Below are positions 43,339 to 52,905 of a stretch of 64,000 nucleotides of DNA, one piece after another. Source of the DNA: Thermofilaceae archaeon (GTDB lineage: Archaea > Thermoproteota > Thermoprotei > Thermofilales > Thermofilaceae); contig JANXEW010000007.1 of the NCBI GenBank assembly GCA_025057995.1, positions 26,304-90,303 of the forward strand, written 5' to 3'. Below the pieces are notes generated by a model. That model worked only from the letters and a program-made list of their open reading frames with translations, was not told the origin of the DNA and made no database searches. Position 1 is the first letter of the stretch, and each line of letters begins with the position of its first letter. The position numbers and the translations under genes are program-made.

Positions 43339-44930
43339 AAGAAGCACTCGCAATCATCGCTGGAGTTCTGCTTGGTAGTGGTTTAGGTCTCCTATTAAGT
43401 GAACAACTTTCAGGTATTTTACTTCAACCCTTCATATCCTCATTCTTGGCCGTAAGCATACTCGTGATAAAAGTCCCAAAAAGGTACTGGACTTCGGCTT
43501 TGGCCTTAAGTCTTGCATCTGCGATCACCGGTGTTTCTCTACGGATCGCAGTGAGCACGCTGCTCTTATATAGTACAAATAATGAAGCTGCACTGTTAAT
43601 CCAAAATCTGATTGGAAGTTTTCCCATGAATGTTTTCGATCGTGGCTTCTTAATCCTAGTCGGGTTATCTATCACAGTAACCTTTGGACAGCTTCTCCTT
43701 CTTGACGGCTTAAACCGCTTTTTCTCGCCCCTTTGGAGGGGAATGGAAGCCTTGCCCACATCTTTTCATTATTCACTCGAGGTCAAGCCTAGAGACACGC
43801 TTCTAGGAGCGCCGGTGGGCTTAGCGGCAGCGGTTTTGGACACGATTGCGCTTGAGATGAAATTTTCCTCTTTCCCGTTTTGGTGCTATGTAGCGCTTCT
43901 ATCAATTACAACATCATCTCTGTCTACAGTTTTTACAGCTGTCTTCAATACCATGATCCTTTTGGTTGTAAAAGGCTTATTTCCTGAATTTTTTATTACT
44001 GTTCAAATAGGCGTACAACTGGGGATCGCTGTAACAACCGCAGTTGCAGCCATTCTGTTACATAGTAAACGCGGTGCAAGCAGGTATCACATAAGCGTAG
44101 TAAGTATAGGTGCTTTGGCAGGTGGCTTATTGATACTTATCTTGAGCTACTCAGCCTTAGCTGGCCCTCAATGGTCTGCATACTTAGCCTTTCTAACTAT
44201 CGTAATGTCTTTCTTTGCCCTGATAATTGCGTTTAGGTCAGAAGGTGGTTTTCTTCTACCAATTACCTCGTTCACAACGCAAGAAAAAGTCCCGAGCCCT
44301 GTTACTCCAGTCTTCCTTTGGCTTTTGTGGAGTTGGTTGAGTGGGTTTTTCGATGTAAAAATAAAACCGTTAGGCGGTGTGCTCCTAAATCCGAGCTTGC
44401 TCCTCCTCTTAGCTGTACAAGTACTCTGGGGCTATCGTCTTTCAGGAAATGGATTTAGTACTTTCATTCTGCTGTTGGCGATAGGAGCCCCGGCGGTTTT
44501 GTTTATTCTTAGAGGTATTAAACCTGAGTTTGCACATTTATCTAGGTACTATGCTTTAAGGTTAGGGCTTGAGCACTTCGAATCGAACGTCGATGTGGCA
44601 GGTGTTTTAGCTGTAGCAGCTGTAACAGCTGTAGTCTGTTTCGGAATTTACTACATTCTTCCAGCGACATCCCGTCTGCGGTATTTTAAAATGTTCACTG
44701 ATCCAACCGGTTTAATGGTAGCTTTCGGTTTATACAGTAGAGTTTTGACGGCTTTTATTTGGTCATTTGATCATGTAGCATTGGTTGCGATTGCGAGTAT
44801 TGGAGTGGTCCGTCTTCTACTACTAACTAGGAGAATCGGAACAAAAATTAGACGATTCGCTATAGGTTCGCTCAATGCCTATGGGATATTTCGAGCTTTC
44901 TTCCAAGCCGTTTACGCGCCAAGTATTTAA
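43335..44930 (+). CDS. Polytopic membrane protein, unrecognised
   Basis: A 531-residue protein with about a dozen hydrophobic segments, for example LAIIAGVLLGSGLGLLL, PFISSFLAVSILVI, AGGLLILILSYSAL, FLTIVMSFFALIIAF, LLLLAVQVLWGY and AGVLAVAAVTAVVCFGIYYIL. There are long loops but no recognised transport or enzyme motif. It follows the Cys-rich gene with a 4-nt overlap and precedes a small membrane protein by 24 nt. Function is unknown. Confidence 0.65.
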   Translation: MKEALAIIAGVLLGSGLGLLLSEQLSGILLQPFISSFLAVSILVIKVPKRYWTSALALSLASAITGVSLRIAVSTLLLYSTNNEAALLIQNLIGSFPMNVFDRGFLILVGLSITVTFGQLLLLDGLNRFFSPLWRGMEALPTSFHYSLEVKPRDTLLGAPVGLAAAVLDTIALEMKFSSFPFWCYVALLSITTSSLSTVFTAVFNTMILLVVKGLFPEFFITVQIGVQLGIAVTTAVAAILLHSKRGASRYHISVVSIGALAGGLLILILSYSALAGPQWSAYLAFLTIVMSFFALIIAFRSEGGFLLPITSFTTQEKVPSPVTPVFLWLLWSWLSGFFDVKIKPLGGVLLNPSLLLLLAVQVLWGYRLSGNGFSTFILLLAIGAPAVLFILRGIKPEFAHLSRYYALRLGLEHFESNVDVAGVLAVAAVTAVVCFGIYYILPATSRLRYFKMFTDPTGLMVAFGLYSRVLTAFIWSFDHVALVAIASIGVVRLLLLTRRIGTKIRRFAIGSLNAYGIFRAFFQAVYAPSI

Positions 44931-44954
44931 CCGACTTCCAGCGTTGTCTGATGT

Positions 44955-45323
44955 ATGCTTCGAAGCACTCAAAGTTTAAAGTCTGCCCGTTCGCTGTTAG
45001 GAAAAGCTCTTCCATTGTATGTCATTAACGCATTAGTCCCTCCTCTCCTCCTTCTCTATCTTTCCCGCACCGAGGTAGTTTACACTGTCTTAGTACCACT
45101 CGTAGTATATTCTGCTCTTTGTATAGCTTCCTTATTGTTGTTACTGGCAGGGAGAAATGCATTAAATGAATATTCTCTTTCGAGCGCGCATAGTCTACTA
45201 CGATTAGCTGGCTTACTAGGATTCGTCTCGGCTTTAGTCGCCGGAGGAGTACTGGTTACGCGTGCTTGCAAGTTAATTGCTGCTAGTCAAGAAGCGATAA
45301 AAGTTAAAAAGAGCGGTGGCTAA
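44955..45323 (+). CDS. Small membrane protein
   Basis: A 122-residue protein with three predicted membrane helices: LYVINALVPPLLLLYLS, VLVPLVVYSALCIASLLLLLA and LLGFVSALVAGGVLVT. No motif is recognised. Its end overlaps the start of the eL13 gene by 8 nt, which links this membrane cluster to a ribosomal protein. Confidence 0.65.
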   Translation: MLRSTQSLKSARSLLGKALPLYVINALVPPLLLLYLSRTEVVYTVLVPLVVYSALCIASLLLLLAGRNALNEYSLSSAHSLLRLAGLLGFVSALVAGGVLVTRACKLIAASQEAIKVKKSGG

Positions 45324-45792
45324 AGCTCGTTTTATGAGCGAGGGGGCTAAGTTACCTTCGGCTATAGTGAAAGTACCACTTCTAAGTAGATTCAACGGTG
45401 TGCCTCCGAGGGAGAAAAAGATTGGGCGGGGATACTCGGTGGGCGAAGTTGAAGCAGTAGGACTTACGACGAGAGAGGCTAGGCTACTCGGAATATATGT
45501 TGACGAGCGCAGGAAATCTGTTAATGAAGAAAACATAAAGAGGTTATTAGAATGGCTTCACTCTTTAGTTAAAGGAGAAGCTAGTTTAGGAACTTCTTCG
45601 TTACCTAAAATAATTATCGTAAAAAGAGATAGGGGGCGTGTCTTTAAAGGAAAGACTATGTCCGGTAGAAAAGCACGTGGCTTACTCAGTGTTAAATACC
45701 GCTACACGCATAACTACAAGTGGGGGCGGAAACAGAAGGAAAGGTTATTGCACAAGCGACATGAGGCCCGAAGGCATACAGGAGGTGACTAA
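45316..45792 (+). CDS. rpl13e: Ribosomal protein eL13
   Basis: A 158-residue TACK/eukaryotic-type large-subunit protein. It has AIVKVPLLSRFNGVPPREKK, IGRGYSVGEVEAVGLTTREA and LLGIYVDERRKSVNEENIK, which match crenarchaeal L13e. The C-terminal basic extension is richer in Lys and Arg than usual. The start is GTG 45316, inside the end of the preceding membrane protein gene. Confidence 0.88.
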   Translation: MAKARFMSEGAKLPSAIVKVPLLSRFNGVPPREKKIGRGYSVGEVEAVGLTTREARLLGIYVDERRKSVNEENIKRLLEWLHSLVKGEASLGTSSLPKIIIVKRDRGRVFKGKTMSGRKARGLLSVKYRYTHNYKWGRKQKERLLHKRHEARRHTGGD

Positions 45793-46001
45793 AGATCCTC
45801 TTCATGACTAGTTGATTGTATAAAGCCCTTCCGCTCCAGGTCCTTAAGAAGGCCAACTATATGCTCTTTCACAATTTTGTTTCCACAAGTGAAACAATAG
45901 TATTTACCGGCGATTTTAGCTATAGGTGTAGCCTTACCGCATACACTACATACTATCTTTTCTACTATCTTTTCCTGTTTACCATTTCCTTGAGATTGCA
46001 T
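45789..46001 (-). CDS. Small zinc-ribbon protein
   Basis: A protein of about 70 residues with CSVCGKATPIAKIAGKYYCFTCG, a CxxC...CxxC zinc ribbon, followed by a helix (EHIVGLLKDLERKGFI). The frame is open from GTG 46022; ATG 46001 (MQSQGNGKQE) is the first ATG. The family is unknown. It is convergent with eL13 by 4 nt and divergent from the LSm gene. Confidence 0.65.
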   Translation of the reverse strand: MQSQGNGKQEKIVEKIVCSVCGKATPIAKIAGKYYCFTCGNKIVKEHIVGLLKDLERKGFIQSTSHEEDL

Positions 46002-46073
46002 TACAACCCATAGATCGCACACAAAAAACCCTTAAAGGTGTTGCTCACACCCTTTTGTGTACGGGTGTAAACT

Positions 46074-46325
46074 ATGAGCCTGCGCATGCCACTAGAGCTA
46101 CTGTCTAAACTGAGAGAATCCAGTGTAGAGGTCATAGTAAAGCTGAAAGATGGTAGCGAGTATAAAGGATTTTTAGAGGACGTAGACCTGGCTATGAACA
46201 TAATACTTTCCGAAGCCGTGCAAGTGGGAGAAGATGGTTCCCTGATAGTTAAGTACGGGCGGGTCTTCATTCGTGGTAGTAATATTCTTTATATCTATCC
46301 AAGTGGAGTTAAAGTGATTTTCTGA
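46074..46325 (+). CDS. LSm/Sm-like archaeal protein
   Basis: An 83-residue Sm-fold RNA-binding protein that forms rings on U-rich RNA. The Sm1 motif is VEVIVKLKDGSEYKGFLEDVD with MNIIL, and Sm2 is VFIRGSNILYI. The start may be ATG 46074 or 46086. The location next to zinc-ribbon and translation genes is common for archaeal SmAP. Confidence 0.9.
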   Translation: MSLRMPLELLSKLRESSVEVIVKLKDGSEYKGFLEDVDLAMNIILSEAVQVGEDGSLIVKYGRVFIRGSNILYIYPSGVKVIF

Positions 46326-46398
46326 CGTTAAGAAACCGGTTATGCATTAATGCCATAAAGGGGATATTCTTAAAAGACCTTCATTCCCGAGCGTTTCC

Positions 46399-47622
46399 AT
46401 GATGCAGCGTAATATAGTGCTTGAGAGGCTAGATGTACCACCTTTAGTTAGGCGTCACGTAGAATTTGTAGAACGTAAAGGTTTAGGTCACCCAGACTAT
46501 ATGGCCGATGCTATCGCAGAATCTGTGAGCATGGCTTTAAGCAAAGAATACCTGCGCAGATATGGCGGAGTTCTTCACCACAATGTAGATAAGGTACTTA
46601 TTGTTGGAGGTCAATCTAGACCGAGGTTTGGAGGCGGCGAGGTTATTGCCCCGATCTACGTACTTGTAGCCGGAAGAGCAACAACCGAAGTAAAGACGGC
46701 GTCGGGAGGTGAAGAGATAGTTCCGGTCGGGCCGATCGTTCTAAAGGCCGCTAAATCTTGGGTGAAGAATAACTTTAGATTCCTTAATCCAGATGAACAT
46801 ATTATAGTTGATTACAAAATTGGTAAAGGTTCAGCCGACCTTGTTTCTATATTTAAAAGACGAGGAGAGTATCCGGGGGCTAATGACACATCGCTAGGCG
46901 TTGGCTTCGCCCCTTTAAGCGATACGGAGAAGCTGGTATTGGAGGTAGAACGTTATCTGAATTCTCAGGTCTTAAAGAAGGAGTTACCGATGATTGGCGA
47001 AGATGTTAAAGTTATGGCCGTGCGAAGAGGAGATTTAATAGAATTGACCGTGGCAGTAGCCTTTGTTTCTAGGTTTATTGCCAACAGAGACGAGTACATA
47101 TACGCAAAGGAAGAGGTGAAAAGACGAATAGAAGATCTCTCGTCAAAAGTCACTAGCAAGGATGTTAAGGTATATGTCAATACAGGTGACGATATTACAG
47201 CTAAGGATGAGAGCGGTTACTATTTAGTAGTCACAGGTACGTCAGCTGAACACGGTGACGACGGAGCGACTGGACGAGGCAACAGGGTGAACGGACTGAT
47301 AACTCCTATGCGACCCATGTCGATGGAGGCTGCTGCGGGCAAAAACCCCGTTAACCATGTCGGGAAACTCTATAACGTTTTAGCGCATAATATAGCTAAT
47401 CGGGCAGTAAAAGAGACAGGGGTCGAAGAAGTGTATGTAAAACTGTTAAGCCAGATAGGAAGACCGATAAACGATCCTTTAGTCGCATACGTGGGGGTTG
47501 TCTCTGGAGAAAACGAGTATAATAGGAGTAAAAAAGAGCTCGAAAGTATAGTTATAGACGAATTAGATAGGGTGAATAAACTACTATATGAAATAATTGA
47601 AGAGAAAATAACACCTTTTTAA
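46399..47622 (+). CDS. mat: S-adenosylmethionine synthetase (archaeal type)
   Basis: A 407-residue archaeal methionine adenosyltransferase (COG1812) that makes SAM from ATP and methionine. It has [20 protein letters not shown], the block [20 protein letters not shown] with its ATP-binding residues, and [20 protein letters not shown]. This is the archaeal form, distinct from bacterial MetK. The start ATG 46399 or 46402 is clear. It is convergent with the DUF460 gene. Confidence 0.94.
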   Translation: MMQRNIVLERLDVPPLVRRHVEFVERKGLGHPDYMADAIAESVSMALSKEYLRRYGGVLHHNVDKVLIVGGQSRPRFGGGEVIAPIYVLVAGRATTEVKTASGGEEIVPVGPIVLKAAKSWVKNNFRFLNPDEHIIVDYKIGKGSADLVSIFKRRGEYPGANDTSLGVGFAPLSDTEKLVLEVERYLNSQVLKKELPMIGEDVKVMAVRRGDLIELTVAVAFVSRFIANRDEYIYAKEEVKRRIEDLSSKVTSKDVKVYVNTGDDITAKDESGYYLVVTGTSAEHGDDGATGRGNRVNGLITPMRPMSMEAAAGKNPVNHVGKLYNVLAHNIANRAVKETGVEEVYVKLLSQIGRPINDPLVAYVGVVSGENEYNRSKKELESIVIDELDRVNKLLYEIIEEKITPF

Positions 47623-47634
47623 TAAATAAGATCC

Positions 47635-49623
47635 TCATTTATTAATAGAATCTCCGTCTTTTAGAGTTCTAATCCTTTCGGTCCTATAGTTGTCTATAAT
47701 ATTTTTTAATGATTTTTTAATGAATTCTTTAGAATTTATTTCAAGATTTTTTAGTTTTTCATTTATAGTTTTCTCTAGTTCTTGTCTTTGGAACAAATAT
47801 ACATCACCTATCTTTATTTTATGATTAATTTCATGCATATGTATTAATGCTACATCCTGACATGCTAGAGCCTCAATAATTTTCTCTGGACAACGCTGCT
47901 CGCACACAATGGCTTTAATCTTAACCTTCTTCGATATTTCGCTCAAGTATATTTCATCGCCTGGGTGTAATGATCCGAGGACTGCTACACCGCTGGTACA
48001 GGTATTTTTTAATAAAACACTCAAACTGCTTACTCTAATCGCTGGAATAAGCTCTCCGATAGTTAGCTTATATATCAGATTTTCTAATTCATGTTTTGAA
48101 TCTTTTATTGAATTGTATTCTTCTTTAAGAGAAGAATAATCTTTTGTTAACAAATCCAACCTGTTTCGTAAATTTTCTATCTCTTTTTCCCTTCTAATAG
48201 TATAACTTTGAGCATTTAATAAGCGTTGAAACTGTTCTTCTAAAACCTTTAAGGTCGTAGTAAGCTCCTGTTTTTCTTCCTCTAATTCTCGAATGCGCCT
48301 CTGTAATTCGTTCAATTTCTCCCATATAGCTTCACTAGAACTTGTATCAACACCTCTGTTCTTAATTATAGGTGGTTTTTGTTCAGGTATAAATTGTGTG
48401 CGAGACACTTCTCTAATAGCTTCCCAAATAGGATTGCCCCTAGCCACCAACGCTATTACATCTTCAACTGGAATGTCTAAATCGAGTTTCTCGACTTTTT
48501 CCCTAGCTTCTGATAGTTTAGGCTTGAGCCGCCAGTAAGCGTGCAAAGCGGCAGCCAGAGCGTCCCGTTGATGCGAATTTTTTACTTTAAGGCAAAGATC
48601 GGCAGATGCTATGTATTCACTTACAAGCTTTCGTTTCTCTTGTATAGAGAGAGAATGTTCTGGTTCGATCAATAGGGCATCCAGCATTGTAGCTAATTTT
48701 TTGAGATAAGAAGGGGGAGGAGAAGTATCTGATGCTATAATTATTGGATTACCTACTTCCATCAAGTGTCTTATAAGTTGACCTCGGCTAAGTTCTCTTC
48801 CTGAAATCAATAGTTTGAGTTTTCCATCAAGGGTCAAGGCAGCTACTCCCGATGATACTCCAGGATCTACTCCCACTATTAGGTACTCGCTATTTCTCCT
48901 CATCTTACGCGGAACGGATGAGAGTGGGAGAAAGGAAGGCTCTTTTTTCTCTATCAGCTCAATCTTGACTTGAATATCGTGATCATGGATTGGTTTTACA
49001 ACGCCGAACAGGTCTTCTCTCGATGTATAAACGATAAATACGCTACGCTCTATGCCAAATGCACCTCTTGTTATGAATAAATCATAATCAATTTTTCTTT
49101 CATCTAATGAATTTTTTATTTCTTTAGTTTTTCGCAAAACTTTACTCTCTATACTTCTTTTATACCTTTCTGCACTCATGCCTCCTTGGATGGGGGATCT
49201 CCCCTTTGACACGGTAATCCTAGTCTCGTTATTTTCAAAGAGCAGTAGCTCGGAGCCAATGCCTATATAACATAGCCTGGCCGCCACTTCCGCCGCTTGG
49301 GAAGGGCTAAGCTTACCTCCTCCCAGACCAAGTGAGGCAGCTAGTGACTGTAGAGGATATGTTCTACCGCCGATTATTGTAACTTGAACTATCTTTGGTG
49401 GATAAATGAGAACGTTCATTAAAGCTTGAAGCCCGCTGAAAGAGGATGCCAGCTCGTATACGTTATCTACCGCTATAGCTTCAACCCTTACCTTCTCGGC
49501 TAAGGCTAGAATTTCGCTTAGTTTGCCTGTACCTCTTTCTTTTACATTTCCATCAATCAAGAGAGCATAGGCTAACTGCGGATCCCTAGAGGATTCAGGC
49601 GACTCACCTGATAGCAGGTCCAC
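47635..49623 (-). CDS. DUF460 protein with RNase-H-like domain (COG2433)
   Basis: A 662-residue archaeal protein. It has two RNase-H-fold-like parts: the first at the N-terminus, the second around residues 248-360 with LIVGVDPGVSSGVAALTLDGK. A long coiled coil spans about residues 420-520 (LNELQRRIRELEEEKQELTT). The first GTG in the frame is 49623, but the conserved start RKIIGVDLLSG lies partly upstream: the open frame continues to CTG/ATA codons before TAG. True initiation may be non-AUG. It is co-directional with RIO2. Confidence 0.75.
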   Translation of the reverse strand: MDLLSGESPESSRDPQLAYALLIDGNVKERGTGKLSEILALAEKVRVEAIAVDNVYELASSFSGLQALMNVLIYPPKIVQVTIIGGRTYPLQSLAASLGLGGGKLSPSQAAEVAARLCYIGIGSELLLFENNETRITVSKGRSPIQGGMSAERYKRSIESKVLRKTKEIKNSLDERKIDYDLFITRGAFGIERSVFIVYTSREDLFGVVKPIHDHDIQVKIELIEKKEPSFLPLSSVPRKMRRNSEYLIVGVDPGVSSGVAALTLDGKLKLLISGRELSRGQLIRHLMEVGNPIIIASDTSPPPSYLKKLATMLDALLIEPEHSLSIQEKRKLVSEYIASADLCLKVKNSHQRDALAAALHAYWRLKPKLSEAREKVEKLDLDIPVEDVIALVARGNPIWEAIREVSRTQFIPEQKPPIIKNRGVDTSSSEAIWEKLNELQRRIRELEEEKQELTTTLKVLEEQFQRLLNAQSYTIRREKEIENLRNRLDLLTKDYSSLKEEYNSIKDSKHELENLIYKLTIGELIPAIRVSSLSVLLKNTCTSGVAVLGSLHPGDEIYLSEISKKVKIKAIVCEQRCPEKIIEALACQDVALIHMHEINHKIKIGDVYLFQRQELEKTINEKLKNLEINSKEFIKKSLKNIIDNYRTERIRTLKDGDSINK

Positions 49624-49647
49624 CCCTATTATCTTCCTAAACAGTAC

Positions 49648-50523
49648 CTACCCCCCAATTATCTTTCTAATGATGTTATCCAGGTCGTAGTTTAAACGAT
49701 ATCTCCTCTTAAAAAACCTTAGGATGTTATCCAGGTCCCTTCTCAGGTAATATAAAGCTAGGGGGTGGGAGCTTGAAACCCATTGAGGCCAATCAAAAAT
49801 CACTGGCTTCTCGTGGTATATAATTACGTTATATTCGCTAAGATCTCCGTGAACTACTCCAGCCCTGTACGCCTGAGATATTTCATATAACAATTGTTCT
49901 CTAAAACATTCAGCATCGTCCAATTTTGGCCCTTCACTCAGTTCTATTCCATTTATATAGCTGCATACGACTACGTGGCGGGTCCAGTCAATAGGCTCAG
50001 GTACAGATACTCCCTTCTCATGGAGGATTTGTAAAGCTTTATACTCGTTGCTGGCTGCAAGCCGGGACTGATATAGCCATGAAATGTGTCCTCTCTCACC
50101 CACGTACGTTCTAAATCTCCTAGTCTGCCTAAATGATGTGCGACCGACGCGATGAAATTTAACAGCTACAATTTTACCGGAGAGAGTGACGGCTTTGTAA
50201 ACATCGGATTCTTTGCCACGACCGATTGGAGAGGCTGCTATACTCTTCAAAATTCCTCGTTTCACTAAAGTATACAATGCTAAGCAATCGTAGCCTCGAG
50301 ATGTGAGGATATAACCCGTGTAGCTACCTACGCGGCGTTGCACGAGGTTCAATGCATTCAATCGTTTAGTTATTAAAAGGACCTCGTCTACCTCAAGGGA
50401 AGAAAGCTTGGCGATTTCATTTACTGGCACATAAAGAAATCTGGCCATCCCCCTTTCAATGCCATTTAACACTCTATAGTCACGGGGAGACAGGGTTCTC
50501 AGCGCCTCGATTACAGCTTTCAC
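49648..50523 (-). CDS. rio2: RIO2-type serine kinase
   Basis: Atypical protein kinase for maturation of the small ribosomal subunit. The N-terminal winged helix spans about residues 1-90. The RIO domain has IGRGKESDVYKA as nucleotide loop, VAVKFHRVGRTSFRQ, catalytic HGDLSEYNVI and the metal-binding FDWPQWV. The wHTH-RIO order defines RIO2 rather than RIO1. At 291 residues the length is typical. The start is GTG 50523, preceded by GGTGGGG. Confidence 0.92.
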   Translation of the reverse strand: MKAVIEALRTLSPRDYRVLNGIERGMARFLYVPVNEIAKLSSLEVDEVLLITKRLNALNLVQRRVGSYTGYILTSRGYDCLALYTLVKRGILKSIAASPIGRGKESDVYKAVTLSGKIVAVKFHRVGRTSFRQTRRFRTYVGERGHISWLYQSRLAASNEYKALQILHEKGVSVPEPIDWTRHVVVCSYINGIELSEGPKLDDAECFREQLLYEISQAYRAGVVHGDLSEYNVIIYHEKPVIFDWPQWVSSSHPLALYYLRRDLDNILRFFKRRYRLNYDLDNIIRKIIGG

Positions 50524-51183
50524 AACCCCACCTATTCTGTGAACGTATAAGTTCGCGTCTTTAAAGGGTTTACTAGTTTTCTCCTCTGGTTGAGATTATA
50601 TTGAATCGAAACTTGTTAAGGGTAAAAGGTGTAATGCTGAAGTTTAAAAAATGCGTTGGAATGTAGTTGATCTTCCGAGGAGACCAACGGCTAAGGTTTT
50701 TCATTCCTCTAAGAAAACAAACAGAAACCCTAGTTGTTTTCACTTCCTCTATTTTCAATCCGATAAATTAAAGTGTTTCAGGAGTAATCCGATAATTTCA
50801 AAGGAACCTCAGTATATTGAGGGTTAGCTATTAACAAATTCTACTAATAATCTATTAGGACTCTCGTTATTTGAAGCTATGGCATCTCTGGAACTTTGGG
50901 GCTAGGTTCTGGTATAAGTATAGAAGAGTCTGTGGAAAAACGATTCGATGGCGAGCAGGATAATTCAACGCAGGCATTTTTATCCTCATTTACCTTCTCC
51001 TGTAACAACCTGAATAAGGTTTCCTCTATAGCGTAAATCATTGCCGTGTCACGAACAAATTCGCAAGCGAGCATAATCGTTCATCAAGGCCCTGGAGATA
51101 TCAGGTACTAAGGTCTCTGGCTAAGTATTTGCTCAGTTACTCTAAGCTAAGTTTTAAAAGCATTAGATGTTCGTCCTCGCGCT
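50524..51183. other. 660-nt intergenic stretch with weak small frames
   Basis: The stretch holds a divergent promoter for RIO2 (CTTTAAAG near 50559) and a TATA-like GTTTTAAAAG at 51151-51160, 30 nt before uS5. A minus-strand frame at 50877-51074 and a plus-strand frame from ATG 50651 to TAG 50827 (58 codons, starting MRWNVVDLPRRPTAKV) are open but match nothing recognised. Confidence 0.3.
50877..51074 (-). CDS. Possible small protein, unrecognised
   Basis: A 65-codon minus-strand frame from ATG 51074 with a helical N-terminal half (AMIYAIEETLFRLLQEKV) and a Pro/Ser-rich end. The composition is compatible with a small protein or a remnant. There is no convincing ribosome-binding site or family match. 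Confidence 0.25.
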   Translation of the reverse strand: MLACEFVRDTAMIYAIEETLFRLLQEKVNEDKNACVELSCSPSNRFSTDSSILIPEPSPKVPEMP

Positions 51184-51786
51184 ATGTCTGTAGTACAAGA
51201 GTGGGTGCCGAAGACTCTGACAGGTAAGTTAGTAAAAGAAGGTAGGATAACTAGTGTTAACCAGATCTTTGAACAAAACTTACCCATTAGAGAAGTAGAA
51301 ATAGTAGATGCTCTACTGCCATCCCTTAAACATGAAATCGTTTCGATAAACCTTGTACAGAGGCAAACTGATGCTGGTGAAGTTGGTCAATTCCAAGCTA
51401 CAGTTGTGGTTGGTAATGAAGATGGATACGTTGGGATAGGCATGGGTAAATCACGGCAGGTAAGGATGGCTATTGAGAAAGCTATTGTACATGCTAAGTT
51501 GAACTTAATACCAGTAAAAAGAGGTTGCGGCAGTTGGAGCTGCCTATGTGGTGAGGAGCATTCGCTCCCCTTCAAAGTTAGGGGTAAGGTAGGAAGTGTG
51601 GAAGTTGTTCTCCTTCCAGCCCCCAGAGGTTTGGGAATAGTAGCCAGCGAGACAGCTAAAGTTGTTTTGAGATTAGCCGGCATCCAAGATGTGTGGACTA
51701 GGACTAAGGGTGAAACGCGCACTCCGCATAACGTAGCTAAAGTGGTATACGAGGCGTTAAAACAAACTTATGCTTTCAGTGTGTGA
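51184..51786 (+). CDS. rps5: Ribosomal protein uS5
   Basis: A 200-residue small-subunit protein at the mRNA entry. It has the double-stranded RNA-binding-like block GQFQATVVVGNEDGYVGIGMGK, the archaeal insert CGSWSC and the C-terminal GIQDVWTRTKGETRTPHN. uL30 overlaps its stop. The pair uS5-uL30 is convergent with the uL18 block, unlike the usual order. Confidence 0.95.
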   Translation: MSVVQEWVPKTLTGKLVKEGRITSVNQIFEQNLPIREVEIVDALLPSLKHEIVSINLVQRQTDAGEVGQFQATVVVGNEDGYVGIGMGKSRQVRMAIEKAIVHAKLNLIPVKRGCGSWSCLCGEEHSLPFKVRGKVGSVEVVLLPAPRGLGIVASETAKVVLRLAGIQDVWTRTKGETRTPHNVAKVVYEALKQTYAFSV

Positions 51787-52259
51787 TGACTATGGGTCTT
51801 TTAGCTGTTATCAGGATAAGAGGAAGTCCAGACAAACGTCCCGAGGAACGTAAAACTTTGGCGCTATTAAGGCTCTATAAGAGGTTCCATTGTGTATTAG
51901 TCCATGATACCCCCGACATCCGCGGTATGCTAAAAAACATCGAATACACAGTAACTTATGGCGAAGTGGATGTCAACACCCTGGCTGAAGTACTACAGAA
52001 AAGGGGAAGGTTGATCGGCAATAAAAGGCTCACTCTAGAGTACTTGAAAGAGATGGGATTTGAAAACTTTGAGGATTTAGCTTCTGCCTTGATAGAAGGT
52101 CGTATAAAGATCAATGATCTTCCTCATCTTAAACCCATTTTCAGGCTTCACCCGCCGAAAGGAGGTTTTAAAGGAAGCTTAAAGAAACATTATAATGAAG
52201 GAGGAGAGCTGGGTTATAGAAAAGTTGCCATAAATGAGTTATTACAGCTCATGACTTAA
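51783..52259 (+). CDS. rpl30: Ribosomal protein uL30
   Basis: A 158-residue archaeal long-form uL30. It has LLAVIRIRGSPDKRPEERKTL and the C-terminal part with RLHPPKGGFKGSLKKHYNEGG. The start is GTG 51783 or ATG 51786; it overlaps uS5 by 4 nt. Confidence 0.95.
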   Translation: MMTMGLLAVIRIRGSPDKRPEERKTLALLRLYKRFHCVLVHDTPDIRGMLKNIEYTVTYGEVDVNTLAEVLQKRGRLIGNKRLTLEYLKEMGFENFEDLASALIEGRIKINDLPHLKPIFRLHPPKGGFKGSLKKHYNEGGELGYRKVAINELLQLMT

Positions 52260-52307
52260 GGTTGTAAAAATAACCATCTACATAGGAATGGAATTATCTT
52301 CACAGAT

Positions 52308-52895
52308 TTAGTTTATTAGACCTTGCAATAATATTTTTCTTGTCTCCTCAAAATTCTTGCAGATCTCTGATGGTTTTAATCCACGTTTAAGGTATTTCGA
52401 GAATTTCCCCTCCGCGAGACCCTCTTCGTCTAGTTTTTCATAGTATTCGGCTATATGGAGCCCCTTGATACGTTGTTCATCTGGCACAACATTTTCTCCT
52501 AAAGAGATACTCAGCCCAGCGTCTATGGCACCTTTCGCAGTAGCAAAAACTCTTGCTCCAGTAGATGCACTCCGAAGACCTATGTCCAAAATTGCGTTGG
52601 ATATACCCTGGTTACGAGCCCGTAAACCGATAAGCAATCCAACTAAATATGCTGCGGGCGTATTTTTCGTACCACCCTTCCAACCATATTTAGCTAGTTC
52701 TCCAGAATGAGCCGATACAAGTGTTAGATCACCCTTTGGCGACGCTTTTACTACCTGAGCTATAACATACCTATTAGTTATCCTGACTACAAACCTCGGC
52801 TGTCCAGATAGTATCATTTTTCTACGTTTGTAATAATTAGTAACTCCTTCTCTTCGACGCCTGAAAGGAACCTTAAACCTACCACCTTTTGGCAC
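52308..52895 (-). CDS. rpl18: Ribosomal protein uL18
   Basis: A 195-residue 5S rRNA-binding protein. It has the N-terminal FRRRREGVTNYYKRRKMIL, the LVGLLIGLRARN and GARVFATAKGAIDAGL blocks and the archaeal C-terminal extension (ISLGENVVPDEQRIKGLH, EYYEKL). It is the last gene of the inverted block and ends 49 nt from the convergent uL30 stop. Confidence 0.95.
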   Translation of the reverse strand: MPKGGRFKVPFRRRREGVTNYYKRRKMILSGQPRFVVRITNRYVIAQVVKASPKGDLTLVSAHSGELAKYGWKGGTKNTPAAYLVGLLIGLRARNQGISNAILDIGLRSASTGARVFATAKGAIDAGLSISLGENVVPDEQRIKGLHIAEYYEKLDEEGLAEGKFSKYLKRGLKPSEICKNFEETRKILLQGLIN

Positions 52896-52905
52896 TCTAG
52901 CTCAC

